Assembly: GCA_001931875.2 (NCBI GenBank)
Contig: MSJH02000798.1
Span: 1-64,000, forward strand
Source of the DNA: Byssochlamys sp. IMV 00236
Lineage: Eukaryota > Ascomycota > Eurotiomycetes > Eurotiales > Thermoascaceae
Length of the DNA stretch: 64,000 bases
Direction: 5' to 3'
A program made the position numbers and the translations under genes. How positions within the stretch are numbered: position 1 is the first letter of the stretch; every line of letters begins with the position of its first letter. Under the pieces are notes generated by a model. That model did no database searches. It had not been told where the DNA came from and saw nothing but the letters and a program-made list of their open reading frames with translations. Shown here in pieces: positions 47,848-58,901 of the stretch.

Positions 47848-48791
47848 CGCCAATATTCGCAACTACGGAGTAGATAGGTAGTTTCGATCAATTGGCGTCG
47901 CATTCTACGACAGGCGAGGAAGCGCAATTAGAACGATTGCACTGGTTGTTGTTGGTGAGGCGCCCAGCAAGACGATGTCATAGCAACCGACCGTCAGGGG
48001 CCAGCAGTCTGTGTCTGTCGAGATAATCTTCGCGACGCATGTCTTATTATTTATGTAGTCTAGTTGGGCAATCCGAATCCGGGGAGAGCAGTTCAGGGGC
48101 TGGCCAATCATCTTGTCGGCTGAGGGTTGATATGTAGCTGAGTCATCTTATCGATCAATGTGAGAGTCTTGCTTTGCACGATGTATAATAATGTCTATAG
48201 AAAGTCATTCACATACGGAAACCCCCTAGATAGTTATCGTGATCAATTTCCCTAACGTGATACCTGCAGCAACACGAGCATTGGCATACAACCGGACCAA
48301 GGGCCGGCAAGAATAAGTTAGATTATCTAGCGGACATCTCGGCCGGGATACGATGCAATCATGAGAACCGTCTGTCTCGGCTTAATTGACAAAGATCGGA
48401 CCGTGTGACATTGGAATCACCTGGTTTGACTCTGGGGATAAATGAGACCATATCACTATATCCAGAATTCGTGTTAGTTAATTTAGCCGCGTCGTCTGCG
48501 CAGTCGGACTTGCTCCGGCCTGGCTTGTTCGATCGCGGGGTTGTCCGTTGTCGTGGGGGAGCTCGAGCTATTGTTGCGACCATGATCAGGTCAATTCCAT
48601 CCGGTTGTATGATTTTCTATAGCGACATTTAATTCTCTTGTTTCCCCCACGGTCTCCTTTCTATCGGATACAATAATCATCATCATTAGCGTCAATTGCA
48701 GTCTACACGCATTTCCTTGCTAAAGAACTATTTTGGTTTACCTCGATATTATACCCCGCATACGTTACCTTCTTGAACTCCTTTAATAACA
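47848..48791. promoter_or_regulatory. Divergent upstream region (expansin-like gene / threonate dehydrogenase-like gene)
   Basis: About 940 bp separate two outward starts. The last 150 bp before 48792 are CT-rich with CATCATCAT and TATT elements and a leader ending AATAACA before the ATG. Short frames at 48359-48632 occur on both strands and are rejected. Confidence 0.4.
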
Positions 48792-50251
48792 ATGTCTACA
48801 AAGCCGACGGTAGGCTTTGTCGGCCTGGGCGCCATGGGCTTTGGTATGGCCACCCATCTGGTCAAGCAGGGATATCCCGTCAAGGGATTCGATGTCTTTG
48901 AAAAGTCGCGCGAGCGCTTCCGGGAAGCTGGTGGCATCGCAGTCTCCTCGCTGCGGGAGTCGGCAGAGGGCAACCTGTACTATGTCTGCATGGTGGCCTC
49001 CGCACCGCAGGCTCAGGAGGTGTTGTTCAATAAGGAGACTGGAATTGTAAATGGTTGGTACAGTATCTAGCTATTTCTTCTAAGGATGCTATGTGGTGGA
49101 ATATTCTCTTGGCTGACTGACCTATAGTTCTACCTCAGGGTGCAACATTCCTCCTCTGCTCAACCGTTCCCTCCTCCTATGCGCAATCGGTCGCACAGCA
49201 GCTCAAGGAACACGGTCGGGATGACATCTATTTCATCGACAGTCCTGTCTCCGGCGGTGCCAAACGAGCCGCGGATGGCACGCTCTCCATCATGGCTGGT
49301 GCGTCGGATGCAGCCCTGGAGAAAGGCAGGTTTCTTCTACAGGAGATGTCAGACTCGAACAAGTTGTATCTTGTCCCCGGGGGCATTGGGGCCGGCAGCA
49401 ACATGAAGATGGTCCACCAAGTCCTAGCTGGAATCCATATCCTCGGAGCCAGTGAAGCCATGGGCCTTGCGGCTAGATTGGGCCTGGATGCGAAGGAGAC
49501 GGCGGATGCCATCATTAACTCAGAAGCTTGGACATGGATGCACGAGAACCGCTTTCCTCGGATGCTTGCAGAGGACTGGAACCCAGGTGCGAGTGCGCTG
49601 ACAATTATTCTAAAGGATGTGGTAAGTGCTACAGCAGCTTTGTATTGATTGTCTTGTCGCAAACATTGAATTGACATGGTCTCCTAGGGTATTATCACTG
49701 CCACAGCCCGCCTACACAACTTCCCCACTCCTCTCTCCTCCACGGCCGAACAGACCTACCTCTCCGGTGTGCTTTTTGGCTATGGCCCGAAGGACGACTC
49801 TGCCATGGTCCGCCTGTACTTCCCCGACCCCATTGCCCAGGTTAGCAGCACGAAGTCTGCCGTCGAGAAGACCTCTGCTCTGAACCTGGTCAAGACCCTC
49901 CTGGTCAACCTTAACATCGTTGCTGCCGCAGAGGCCATTGCCTTTGCACGCCACCTCAAGGTCGATCTGCAGCAGTTTTACGGTCTGGTGAACGAAGCTG
50001 CCGGTGCGAGCGCGCAGTTCAAGGCCCGGGGTCCAGAGATGATCGAAGGTCTGGAAAGCGGCGAGGCTCCTGTGGGAACTTTGACGGTAGATGACGCAGT
50101 CAACGAGCTTTCAACGGTTGTCGCAGAGGCGAGACTATTGAACTGCCCGCTGCATCTGGCTGCTGAAGCGCTGACTTTGTTCACGTTTGCGCAGAAAAGA
50201 GGGTATGGCAAGGAGGCGGCCGCGAGTGTGCTGAAGGTGTGGGAGAAATAG
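48792..50251 (+). CDS. L-threonate dehydrogenase-like protein (LtnD family, duplicated 6PGDH-type domain)
   Basis: Three exons: 48792-49053, 49128-49621, 49688-50251, giving 439 aa. Beta-hydroxyacid dehydrogenase signatures: NAD-binding loop VGFVGLGAMGFGMA, substrate loop DSPVSGGAKRAADGTLSIMAG, and catalytic block GAGSNMKMVHQVLAGI with the essential Lys. Bacterial LtnD is about 300 aa; this protein continues with a second helical 6PGDH C-domain copy (NLVKTLLVNLNIVAAAEAIAFARHLK...LVNEAAGAS). Known reaction of LtnD: oxidation of L-threonate at C2, feeding a kinase (OtnK, DUF1537) and a decarboxylase or aldolase. Tandem, 775 bp upstream of a class II aldolase gene in the same direction. Substrate here is inferred; 3-hydroxyisobutyrate or a related acid cannot be excluded. 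Confidence 0.9.
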
Positions 50252-51026
50252 GGAGGCGTTCAATAAGCAATATTTCTTGGTTATATGTATATAGACATGT
50301 TCATTGGTGAGAATAACGATTGGCATAAAAGAGATGTTTATCTATGATCAAGTGTGAGATTTAGTCCTGTCTTCTGTTGCAAAAACCTTTCCCTGCCAAC
50401 TTCTGCTTCAACCTCAATTGCTCTGAGTACAACCCTCTGAAATCGTAGTTAAACAACAAGCGCTCATCAATTGCCACCACAACGATACCCAATGTCACAT
50501 CATCATTTCCACACGGAGCAATCCCCCTCAGCCCCTCTACTACTTATCGCCCCTCTCGATTCCCCCACTCTAATTAATCTTCCACCCCCACGAGATCCAT
50601 CTAGACAATAAAAACAGTCCCTCCAGGCACAGAATCAAGAGAGCAATTCTCGGAGTTGGCCCGATCAAAACCCACGGACTTCCATCGGCGATTGACAGTG
50701 TCTGTTGACCTCCGCGTGTTGTTGTTGTTCTTCCTCCCCCGCCCCCGCGGCATGATCGGATTGTATTCCGCGATCGTCCAGATGGATAATTTCAAGGAGA
50801 GAGTTATAAATGGGAATTGACCCGATTTTTACTGGTAAATTGTTTTAATTATACACACGAGTCGTTTGATGTGCTTTTGATTTTCTGACGCATTATAGTT
50901 ATATTAACCTATTACGCCGTTATCGGTTTACTTCTTCTTCTTCTTACCCCTCACTGGGCACGATCGTCCGTATCAACTTGATTGATCTGAAAGAAAGAAA
51001 AGAAGAAGAAATAAAACGAATCCAAC
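50252..51026 (+). promoter_or_regulatory. Spacer and promoter of the class II aldolase gene
   Basis: 775 bp. It carries the 3' end of the dehydrogenase gene and a strong CT repeat (TTCTTCTTCTTCTTACCCC at 50932-50950) about 80 bp before the aldolase ATG, typical of fungal start-site regions. A 50-codon minus-strand frame (ATG at about 50753, MPRGRGRKNNNNTRRS) is open but unsupported. Confidence 0.45.
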
Positions 51027-51893
51027 ATGCCTCACCCTTCCCTCAAAGATAACCGCGCCCTCTCTATCCTCGACAATGCCCTGGCTGGCGGCTACGGCAT
51101 CCCCGGCATGTGCTGCTACAACGTCGAAGGCATCCTCGCGACCGTCCGCGCCGCCGAAGCGAAGCGGTCTCCAGCCATGATCCTCCTCTTTCCCTGGGCC
51201 ATCCACTACGCCGACGGCCTGCTCGTCCACGCCGCCGCCGAAGCAGCCCGTAACGCCTCCGTGCCCGTCACTGTGCACATGGACCACGCGCAGACGCCCG
51301 AGATCATCCGTCGTGCGGCCGACATGGGCGGATTCGACTCCATCATGGTCGACATGTCGCATTACGACAAGGCGGAGAATCTGGCCAAGACGAAAGAACT
51401 CACGGCGTATTGTCACGAGCGGGGGATCGCCACTGAGGCGGAGCCCGGACGCATCGAGGGCGGAGAGGACGGCGTGGCTGACACGGCTGATCTGGAAGGC
51501 CTCCTCACCACCCCGGAGGAGAGCCAGGAGTTTGTCGATACGGGCATCGACTGGCTCGCCCCGGCGTTTGGAAACGTGCACGGCTCGTATGGTCCGCGGG
51601 GAATCCAGCTCGAGTACGATCGGTTGGACAGCATCAATCGCGCCGTGGGCGATAAGGTCCGGATCGTGCTGCATGGTGCGGATCCCTTCACGACGGAGAT
51701 CTTCCAGAAATGCATCAAGCACGGCGTGTCGAAGATCAATATCAACAAGGTTATGAATAATGAGTACACACGCGTGCAGGCGGAGAGGTCAGGTAAGGCG
51801 CCATTGACGACGGTTATTGAGGAGGCGACCACTGCGATGCAGAAGGCTGTTGAGAGGTGTATGGATATGGTCGGTTCGACGGGGAAGGCCTAG
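51027..51893 (+). CDS. Class II (zinc) ketose-bisphosphate aldolase family protein
   Basis: Intronless, 288 aa. Class II aldolase landmarks: IPGMCCYNVEGILATVRAAE, zinc-ligand block VTVHMDHAQTPE, GFDSIMVDMSHYDKAEN, metal/acid block ATEAEPGRIEGGEDG, second His ligand FGNVHGSYGP, third His in IVLHGADPF, and phosphate-binding VSKININ. Shorter and more divergent than glycolytic fungal FbaA (about 360 aa), so a catabolic aldolase is more likely than the glycolytic one. Its neighbour is the LtnD-like dehydrogenase. In land plants one fused polypeptide carries two dehydrogenase-like domains, a DUF1537 kinase and this aldolase type, which supports a shared pathway for four-carbon sugar acids. The kinase partner is not in this window. 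Confidence 0.92.
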   Translation: MPHPSLKDNRALSILDNALAGGYGIPGMCCYNVEGILATVRAAEAKRSPAMILLFPWAIHYADGLLVHAAAEAARNASVPVTVHMDHAQTPEIIRRAADMGGFDSIMVDMSHYDKAENLAKTKELTAYCHERGIATEAEPGRIEGGEDGVADTADLEGLLTTPEESQEFVDTGIDWLAPAFGNVHGSYGPRGIQLEYDRLDSINRAVGDKVRIVLHGADPFTTEIFQKCIKHGVSKININKVMNNEYTRVQAERSGKAPLTTVIEEATTAMQKAVERCMDMVGSTGKA

Positions 51894-52161
51894 ATAGATG
51901 GTGGTTGTAGAACGTAGGAGTGATTTTTGGTTGTATATAGATGTCTCCACTGCATGAATTATGATTACTGTTCGGCGCAGAGCTTCTTCCGGGATGGATT
52001 TGAAATAGCACGTAGCTAATCAATGGAATATGAATATATTACTTTTCAAAAGAAACAATATACCACTCAGATGATAATATGTATACCCCCCGCATCAAAC
52101 CAGATATGCACAACAAAGATTTTATATATCCACATAGAACTCCCCCTATTCGAACGGGCAA

Positions 52162-52748
52162 TCACAGAATGTTCAGGTTGATTGGAATGCAGCCGAAGTT
52201 AATGAGTCCATTCTGCATCAATGAGAGTATCATATTAGCATCCGTCCACCATAATATAGAAAATGACCATGAGTGAGTGCGATTCATATTTGAATCCTGA
52301 AGGGAAGTAAGTAAGTTTAAAAAGAAATCCAGCTTACGTATGTGTTATTCGAACAGCACACAGCGTTCGAGTTGCATCGGGTGCCCATATCGACGACCTC
52401 GCCGAGCGTAGTGATTGGTGTGCCTGGAATAGGTAATCAGCGTTAGTTAGCATCGTCGTTAAATATACATAGTAACAGATTGATTGCACTGCGTCGGACG
52501 AGCCGCGGATGATGGATATGGTTATACTAACAAGTCAATCCAACAGGACCCTTGGCCTCTTCGGGGCTGACGCCAATCTTGCTCAGAGTCGAAGCGACGT
52601 TCGTGTCATCGGTGTTGGCGATCGTCTCGCAGCAGTGTGCTTGCGCGTTGGCATCGCATCCGTCGCGGGCCGAGAGGATGTGGTTTGCGGGAGCGGCAAT
52701 CGCTGAGATGGCGAAAAGAGCCGTGGATAGAGGGATGAGGAAATGCAT
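52162..52748 (-). CDS. Class I hydrophobin, 117 aa
   Basis: Three exons, minus strand: 52748-52532, 52423-52338, 52212-52162. Start is the MHFLIP ATG, which gives a signal peptide (about 1-19). All eight hydrophobin cysteines are present in order: C31, C39-C40, C73, C89, C95-C96, C109. Spacings are 7, 32, 15, 5 and 12. The 32-residue C3-C4 loop fits class I, not class II (about 11). Intron 1 splits the C73 codon. Hydrophobins self-assemble at air-water interfaces and coat conidia or aerial hyphae; they are usually developmentally regulated. A conidial or biofilm role cannot be separated from sequence alone. Confidence 0.93.
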
Positions 52749-54249
52749 TGTGAATGGATTTTGGTTCACGCAAAAAAATAAAGGTTACAGTTGTGGTTAT
52801 GAGAACGAGTGGACGGGATTCTGGGGAAGGATTGTTTCTTGCACACTCTCGTGGTATTACTTATTATTTTCTATTGCCCAGAAGTCGGTTCCAGGTTTGG
52901 GATGTAGAAATATAAGTACTCATCAGAAAGCCCCAGAGACTACGTATGTACAAGGCTCCTTATTGTTACTCTGCTGCTAATTCGTATTTGATCGATCATC
53001 TCGGGTCCAAACAGGGAACTGGAAGATGGGGCTCGGAGGCGGGCTACTGCTAGTTAATCCCAATCCCCATCGCCAATCCTCCCATCTAGATCAGTCGAGG
53101 ATGCAAGTTCCGTGCTCCCTTGCGAGGTGTATAGCAAGCAGTAGTACAGTACAGTAATAGCTCACTGCTAGAGCTTATCATGGCTGAGTCTTCCAACCAC
53201 CTATTGGCCAGTGGTAATACTTTAGTGATGCAGGACGATCGATAGCATCTCACAAAGGCTTGAACTTCAGCATAAGTAAAGCACAGACGTGACGATCATG
53301 AGCGCTCGTCCGATCAGGGGAAAATCAGGAACCAGCAGGACTATCTCAGCCACCGACGATGAACCGAGATGCAGCGACCTACCAGAGATGGCGATCGGGA
53401 ATAGGCTGTGGGGAGCTGCTCGTCTTAGTTTCGAGATCACCAAAAAGTCAATTCTCGGTGCGGATGCACGGATTCTGTCCCGGTTGGTATTGTTTATTGT
53501 TGGACTAGGTTGGAAGTAACAATAACTAGAGTAAAGTTCAGTCAGACTGGTCAGATATATGATTTTGTAGTGGGCGATGGGTGAGTTGTTATTATTGTGA
53601 GGCGCCCTGGTTTGTTGTCTGATCCTGTGGGGTTGGAAAAGGAGAGATGCGTGTGTGCTATTTGACCGCGCGCATGCTTTTTCCCGTCAATATGTAACCA
53701 CTTCGTATTGTTGATTATTTGCCAAGCAAAATTTGTTCTTTAGAGAGTGATACGTGGATAACCTGAAAAAGCTCTGAGCTTTGGTCCCAACATCGAATCG
53801 ACATGTCTGCAAGGGGTAATTAATCGGCGATAAACAGAGGGATAGTTAGGCTTGGTGCCGAAGGTAGAGCGGTAGCACACTCTCAATGCCTGCCTGATGA
53901 TAGAACTTCGATACTTCTGTCTCACGATCAACTCTATTCTTTTGATATCATTTCAGGTGGCATGGACGAAGAGATAGATGTCTCTGCTTTGTTTCTGTAG
54001 ATGGAGCGAATCACTAGTTAGACCAACTAGCTTAGTTAAAGAAGTCAATGCCTCAGGTGTCTGCTTTGTCAGCAGATCCGTACTCGATGTTATTTTGCCC
54101 AGCGAGATCCATGACAGCCATCCAACCCGAAGGAAAAAAGCGGGAATCTCACTTTTGTTATAATTTTTTCTCTAGTCTGATGTGGTGCGGGTGGGAAGGT
54201 GTTAAGCATGGTCTCTTGATATGCGCCCGTTCCAAGTCCTGCGATTATC
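52749..54249. other. Intergenic, no gene seen
   Basis: About 1.5 kb between the divergent hydrophobin (minus) and Zn2Cys6 regulator (plus) starts, so it holds both promoters. Short plus frames at 52552-52980, 53289-53519 and 53978-54302 lack domains; the first is antisense to the hydrophobin. Confidence 0.5.
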
Positions 54250-56049
54250 ATGGACGACAACCCAGCTCCCTCGTCGACAGAAAGCAACACCCAGCTTGCT
54301 AGCCAAGCATGTTCAAATTGCAAAGGAAGTAAGAAGAAATGCGACAGGGCTCTACCAAGCTGTAGCCGCTGCGTAAGGTAATGCTTGGTGTCTTGAAATG
54401 CTCACCATACCCCGCACTTCAGCGCTGACTCGTCAGACAGACAGTCGATTACATGCACGTATGATGTGCACTCTTCGAGGAGCGCTATTGCAAGATTGGA
54501 ATCCAAATTGGATGAGGTCTACGCTCGCTTAGATAGACTTGAATCGTCTATTCTTAACACTCAAAATGGCGACTCTGAAATGCCGACTGTCGCGCCGACA
54601 TGCTCTGAGCCGGCAGCTCCCTACCATCACCGTGACGGTGACACAGATGCACCAAAATGGGAATTCAATTCTTCTCTATTATCATCACAGATGAACTCTC
54701 TGCTACTTAACAGCATGAGACAAATACTGCAGGAAAATCTCACCACAGAAAAGCAAGTCCTGGAGAAATACCTGCAAACTGTCCATCAGTGGCTGCCAAT
54801 CGTTCCATCAGCAGACGTTTTGAGAGCAGTCGACAACGAGGAGCATGATGAGCTAGATACAGGATGTGCACTGCTCATACTATCAATGTTTCTTGTGACG
54901 GAAAAGCGGTCACATACTGCAAGCGCAGTTTGGAATACTGACTGTGTATACCGGACATGCAAAAACCTGTTCGTGACATTTCTGTCATCCGGAGAGACGA
55001 GTCTTTACGCTGTGCAAGCAGGAGTCTTGATCACGTTGTTTGAATATACTCAGGATCTCATTGATGATGCATATACTACCTTGGGTATATGTGCGAGTAC
55101 CGCTCATACGCAGGGATTCCATCAGCTACGGCCTTCATCCCTTAGCACGCAAAGAGATGTTTCTGCACAAATTGGAGCACAGCACAAAACGTGGTGGGCT
55201 ATCATTATGCTGGAAAGGTAGACATCTATACCCACTAGCCACAGCGTCCTCGCTAACTGAATGCAAGATATATCAACACACCGGTCTTCGAGAAGCCTCG
55301 CCAGCCAATGATCACTGCTACAGAGAATGAAATGACTCTGATAGATATCCCCGAGGCAGCCGTGTTCTCATCGCCTGCTGATTTGTTCACCCTCGAGGCA
55401 GAGGCTGTCACCCTTTTAAACAAGGTGCATGAATACATGCGAGAGCATGGGACAAACGACACTCTACCGTTTCGACAGGCTCTGGATATTGACCGTGGAC
55501 TTACTGCTCTGCTATGCAAGCTTCAGCTCCGCCAGTATTGCGCGATACCCTTCCGATATTGCTTTGCTAGTCTTACCTGGTAAGTATTTCTGTACGCTAT
55601 CACCATGTCAACACTGACGGCCGGGACAGCGCTTCACTTCTTCTCCACACGCTCTGTCTTTGCAAGGCCAAGGCAATGGGTGAAAAAAGCTATATCGAGA
55701 TATCCATGATAAGTCTTCAGGACAATCTATTCGGTTCGACCGCCGCCGTTAAACCTATGCTGGCAGCCATTTCTAAGGGCACTATTGCCATCGAGTCGAT
55801 CAATCCCTTCTGGAGCCGTGTTGCTCTCCAGGCCGAGCTAACACAGCGGGCAATCATCGAAGATCCAACGCAGAGGCATACTCTTTTCGTAGAACTGCTG
55901 CAAGTTCTGTCTAGCAGATATAAGATCGCAGGTGAGTTATACCCAACAATATGACGGACGGCAATCCTAACAACGCAGTAGAGAGCTTTCTACGTCTGCT
56001 GTGTAATTCGCACCATCATGCGGAGCATGACGCTTCGTCTCAGCATTAG
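54250..56049 (+). CDS. Zn2Cys6 fungal transcription factor, 529 aa
   Basis: Five exons: 54250-54377, 54441-55217, 55268-55579, 55630-55931, 55979-56049. The Zn2Cys6 cluster is at about residues 21-49: ACSNCKGSKKKCDRALPSCSRC then, after intron 1, the sixth Cys in SITCTYD. The cluster is thus split by an intron between Cys 5 and 6. A short coiled-coil linker follows (RLESKLDEVYARLDRLESSI), then the middle homology/fungal-specific TF domain (EKYLQTVHQWLPIVP, YTTLGICASTAHTQGFHQL, WWAIIMLERYINTPVF). Layout resembles pathway-specific regulators of secondary-metabolite clusters (AflR-like size and order). It converges on the WrbA-type reductase gene. Target genes unknown. Confidence 0.92.
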
Positions 56050-56289
56050 TTACGATATGTATCAAACATCCTTTCAAGTGGTGTTCATAAAAGAGACTTG
56101 AGAGTGTTCCTCAAGATTTAGATTCTATGATTGTCTTAGTTACAGCATGCGGGAGCATGTCGCATGAGCCCAGTCATGCTTGGAACACGAAGTTCTTGGT
56201 TCGTTGTAAAGTAATGCCCCCAGCATTCAAGTCTAACAATGTCCCTCTAGGCGGTACGCTGCAATTCTCACAATGGCGACTTTCTTTAT

Positions 56290-57093
56290 TTATTTGGCAC
56301 CGACACCGGCGATGTGCTCGTAGAAGGACTTGCCCTGAATCTCGGCGACCTGAAGCTCGAGCTCACTGGGCTGACGACTTCCATCAGGCCCGGCCTAGAG
56401 TCATTTTATCAGCAACAGCTTCTTCTAACGAGTAAGGTAATAAACGGATCACGTACAAAGGTACCAGCACCCCAGGGGCTGCCGCCGTGGATCTCCGACA
56501 GATTGCTCAGCAGGTGTCCGGCGGTCTTATACCCGAGAGGAACATAGGTGATTCCGTGGTGAGCCAGAGTGCTCATGGCCGCGAGAGCGGTCGATTCCTG
56601 ACCACCACCCTGCGTACCCGTTGAGATAAAAAGACCGGCGAATTTGCCGTAGTAACCTCCCTTGGCCCAGATACCACCCGACTTGTCCCAGAATGCCTTC
56701 CACTGCGCGGGGAAGTTACCGTAGCGCGTGGGAATACCCAAGAGGAAGCCGTCGTAATCCAGCAGCGTATCCGGCTCAGCGATGGGGTAGTCGGGCTTGG
56801 GAGGTGCCTTCATCATGCTGAGAACGTTATCGGGAAGGGTCTCGGCGATCCTATGATGAGCGATGTCAGCGGACAATTGCTTCGGGCTGTGCTTTATCCA
56901 GACAGTACGTACTGGAAGATATCGGCCTTGCCGCCCGCAGTGAGAATCCCCTTGTGCTGAGCCTGGGCCAGCTTCACGGTGTGGCCGTACATGGAATACT
57001 GCGCGTATCAGCCATCGTTAGCGACAAGGACGTCATAGCTAGATCGCGGAACTGGGCACGACATACGAGGACGATTGCGATTCTGGGCGCCAT
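56290..57093 (-). CDS. NAD(P)H:quinone oxidoreductase, WrbA/flavodoxin-like
   Basis: Four exons, minus strand: 57093-57067, 56998-56913, 56850-56457, 56394-56290, giving 203 aa, the normal length. Blocks: FMN phosphate loop region [62 protein letters not shown] and [34 protein letters not shown]. The C-terminus ends [19 protein letters not shown]. Two-electron reduction of quinones protects from redox cycling; fungal members (yeast Pst2/Ycp4, fungal minor allergens such as Alt a 7) are stress-induced and partly membrane-associated. Distance to the convergent regulator's stop is about 240 bp. Confidence 0.95.
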
Positions 57094-58481
57094 GGCTGCT
57101 GATTTCAATCGGTCGAAGTAAAAGCAAAACGAAAGCTTCAACTCGCGAGATTTCGAGGGAAAGAAATGGTTCAGCACTCAGGGTCGCGGAGTTGCGTTTG
57201 CGAAGCTATATACTCCGTAGACTATCAAAGGAAATACGGAAATAAGTACCTACGTCGTTGAGCTCCACTCCACTCAGACCTCACTATTGCAACACACCGT
57301 TTTCTCCAAAGAAAACGGTGGAGTCTTCTTTCGGGTCGACGAAGACTTCGCCAACCGAGCCCACATAATAATTCAGTCGACGGTTCCAATTTCTACGACT
57401 CTTTTCTGCTCTATCTACCGCTCATCGTCGTGAATGGTTGAGATGCTGTCCATATCTGGAGCTCCGCTGCGGGATGTCCCGCCATGACATCGTCCATGAC
57501 CGCGTTCGGCTCTCGTCCGGTAGGTAATTGGATACCTTACCACGACGCGATCCTCTTCTATAACGGTAACTAGCACATACGGAGCTAGTGAACTGCTATC
57601 TATTAATATTCTCGACCTTGTCGGATTCAGGAGCTTACTAGTTATCCACAAGAGACCATCGGCGACGGCGGCCGCCCGCTGACAAATGATGCCAAGTCTG
57701 GACTCTCTTTTGTTCTCCAGCGACGACTCTCAACCGCCAACTAGATATTTATGGTCTTGGATACGTCAAGATAGACAATCCTGGCTAGTTCATCGCTACA
57801 GCATGCTTCGTCGAGGAGCACAAGGTAGATTCTCGCTGGTGCTTGACAGGTTAGATGGCCTTTACCAGATAACTAAAATGGACTCTGTTGTTCAAACTCA
57901 ACATACAGCATTGCAAGGCCTTCAAGATCAATACTTACTGTCATTTTAACTGCTCTGTTATACATTAATATATCATTCTTTCAAACAACCCCCGCATAAT
58001 GCTAGACCGTCCCTGACCTCAAGCAGATGTGTTATAACTTCATTGGAAAAAAAAAAGGGATATATATCTAGGGATAAATATAAGTTTAAACGCCCCTAGA
58101 ACTTGAAACAAGTAAGCAATTCAAGGTGTTTAAGTCTGTGAGAATTTAAGATTACAGAAGCAAAGACCTTGGAAAGGCATTTAATACGGGAATTGAATCT
58201 TAATTGCTTAAAGAACTAGTTAGAGGGTACTAAAATCTATCTGTTTATGCCTATAGGCTTTGTCCGAAATTCCTGCTGTCAGAAACAGATCTACATTACT
58301 GTTTCTGAGCATTCGATAGTTCTAGCGTGTCTTCTTTAATCTGATAACTACCTACGGGTAAATCTAGGTAGCTTCCCGTTGCAGCTACTATCCGGTTTGC
58401 AGCTCGCCCCTACAGAAGCCGTAAGCGCTAACAACGTCAGACCTATTCTTCCGTGCTATTTAATATTCGACACAGTAAGTA
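57094..58481. other. Intergenic, no confident gene
   Basis: About 1.4 kb. An 87-codon plus frame with a real ATG (57686-57949) has no recognised domain and ends near an AT-rich tract; kept only as a remark. The rest is moderately AT-rich without signals. Confidence 0.4.
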
Positions 58482-58901
58482 CTACACATGGCACGCCCAG
58501 GATAAAAAATCCGCATATTTGGCGAATTTAACCCTGTCAGCTAGGCGGAAACATGCTGCTATTGAGGCGCTACTTGATATTATCCCCCAAACCAAAGGCA
58601 AAAGACGAAGGGAGCGGCTATAACTTACACTACTCCAACTCCAAAAAGTCATAGATAGCCCCACCTTCTTCTGCCAGTTCATGTGGAGAGACCAGATAGT
58701 TCTTTGCGGCAAGGACACTATCGTAATATCGGTAATTACTTGGATGCTTACTGATGCTAGCATGACTTTGGGTAATGAGTAGCATTTGCTTGGGAGGTAG
58801 AACCCCCAGATAGCTCTGTGTGGGACGCACTGCATGTTTAGGAGGTTATGCAGCAAATTCCCTATACAAACTGAACTGTCATGATGACCACACAAGCCCA
58901 C
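58482..58901 (-). pseudogene. Relic of a fungal rhodopsin-like (PTH11/satratoxin-SC4 type) membrane protein
   Basis: The minus-strand frame reads NMQCVPHRAIWGFYLPSKC followed by a helix and then DITIVSLPQRTIWSLHMNWQKKVG. This reproduces the middle of the fungal Rhodopsin_dom_fun family: the QC(x)P..W...KC loop between TM4 and TM5, then the D...LP..IW.L.M...QK.G stretch between TM5 and TM6. There is no start codon, the part after residue about 95 loses the expected TM6 pattern as if frame-shifted, and the N-terminal TM1-3 half is missing or scrambled upstream (weakly hydrophobic frame at 59139-59414). The gene therefore looks dead. Unrecognised introns or a short live gene are less likely. Confidence 0.6.

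Noticed and set aside
50601..50795. Small minus-strand frame (MPRGRGRKNNNNTRRS...) in the aldolase promoter
   Set aside because: Only about 50 codons from the ATG, low-complexity start, overlaps a promoter; would need transcript or conservation evidence.
50973..51722. 249-codon minus-strand frame
   Set aside because: Shadow of the aldolase gene on the opposite strand, created by its high GC at third positions.
52552..52980. 142-codon plus-strand frame
   Set aside because: Antisense shadow of the hydrophobin exon plus its promoter; no true ATG-led domain.
57686..57949. 87-codon plus-strand open frame with ATG
   Set aside because: No recognisable motif and weak coding character in a gene-poor stretch.
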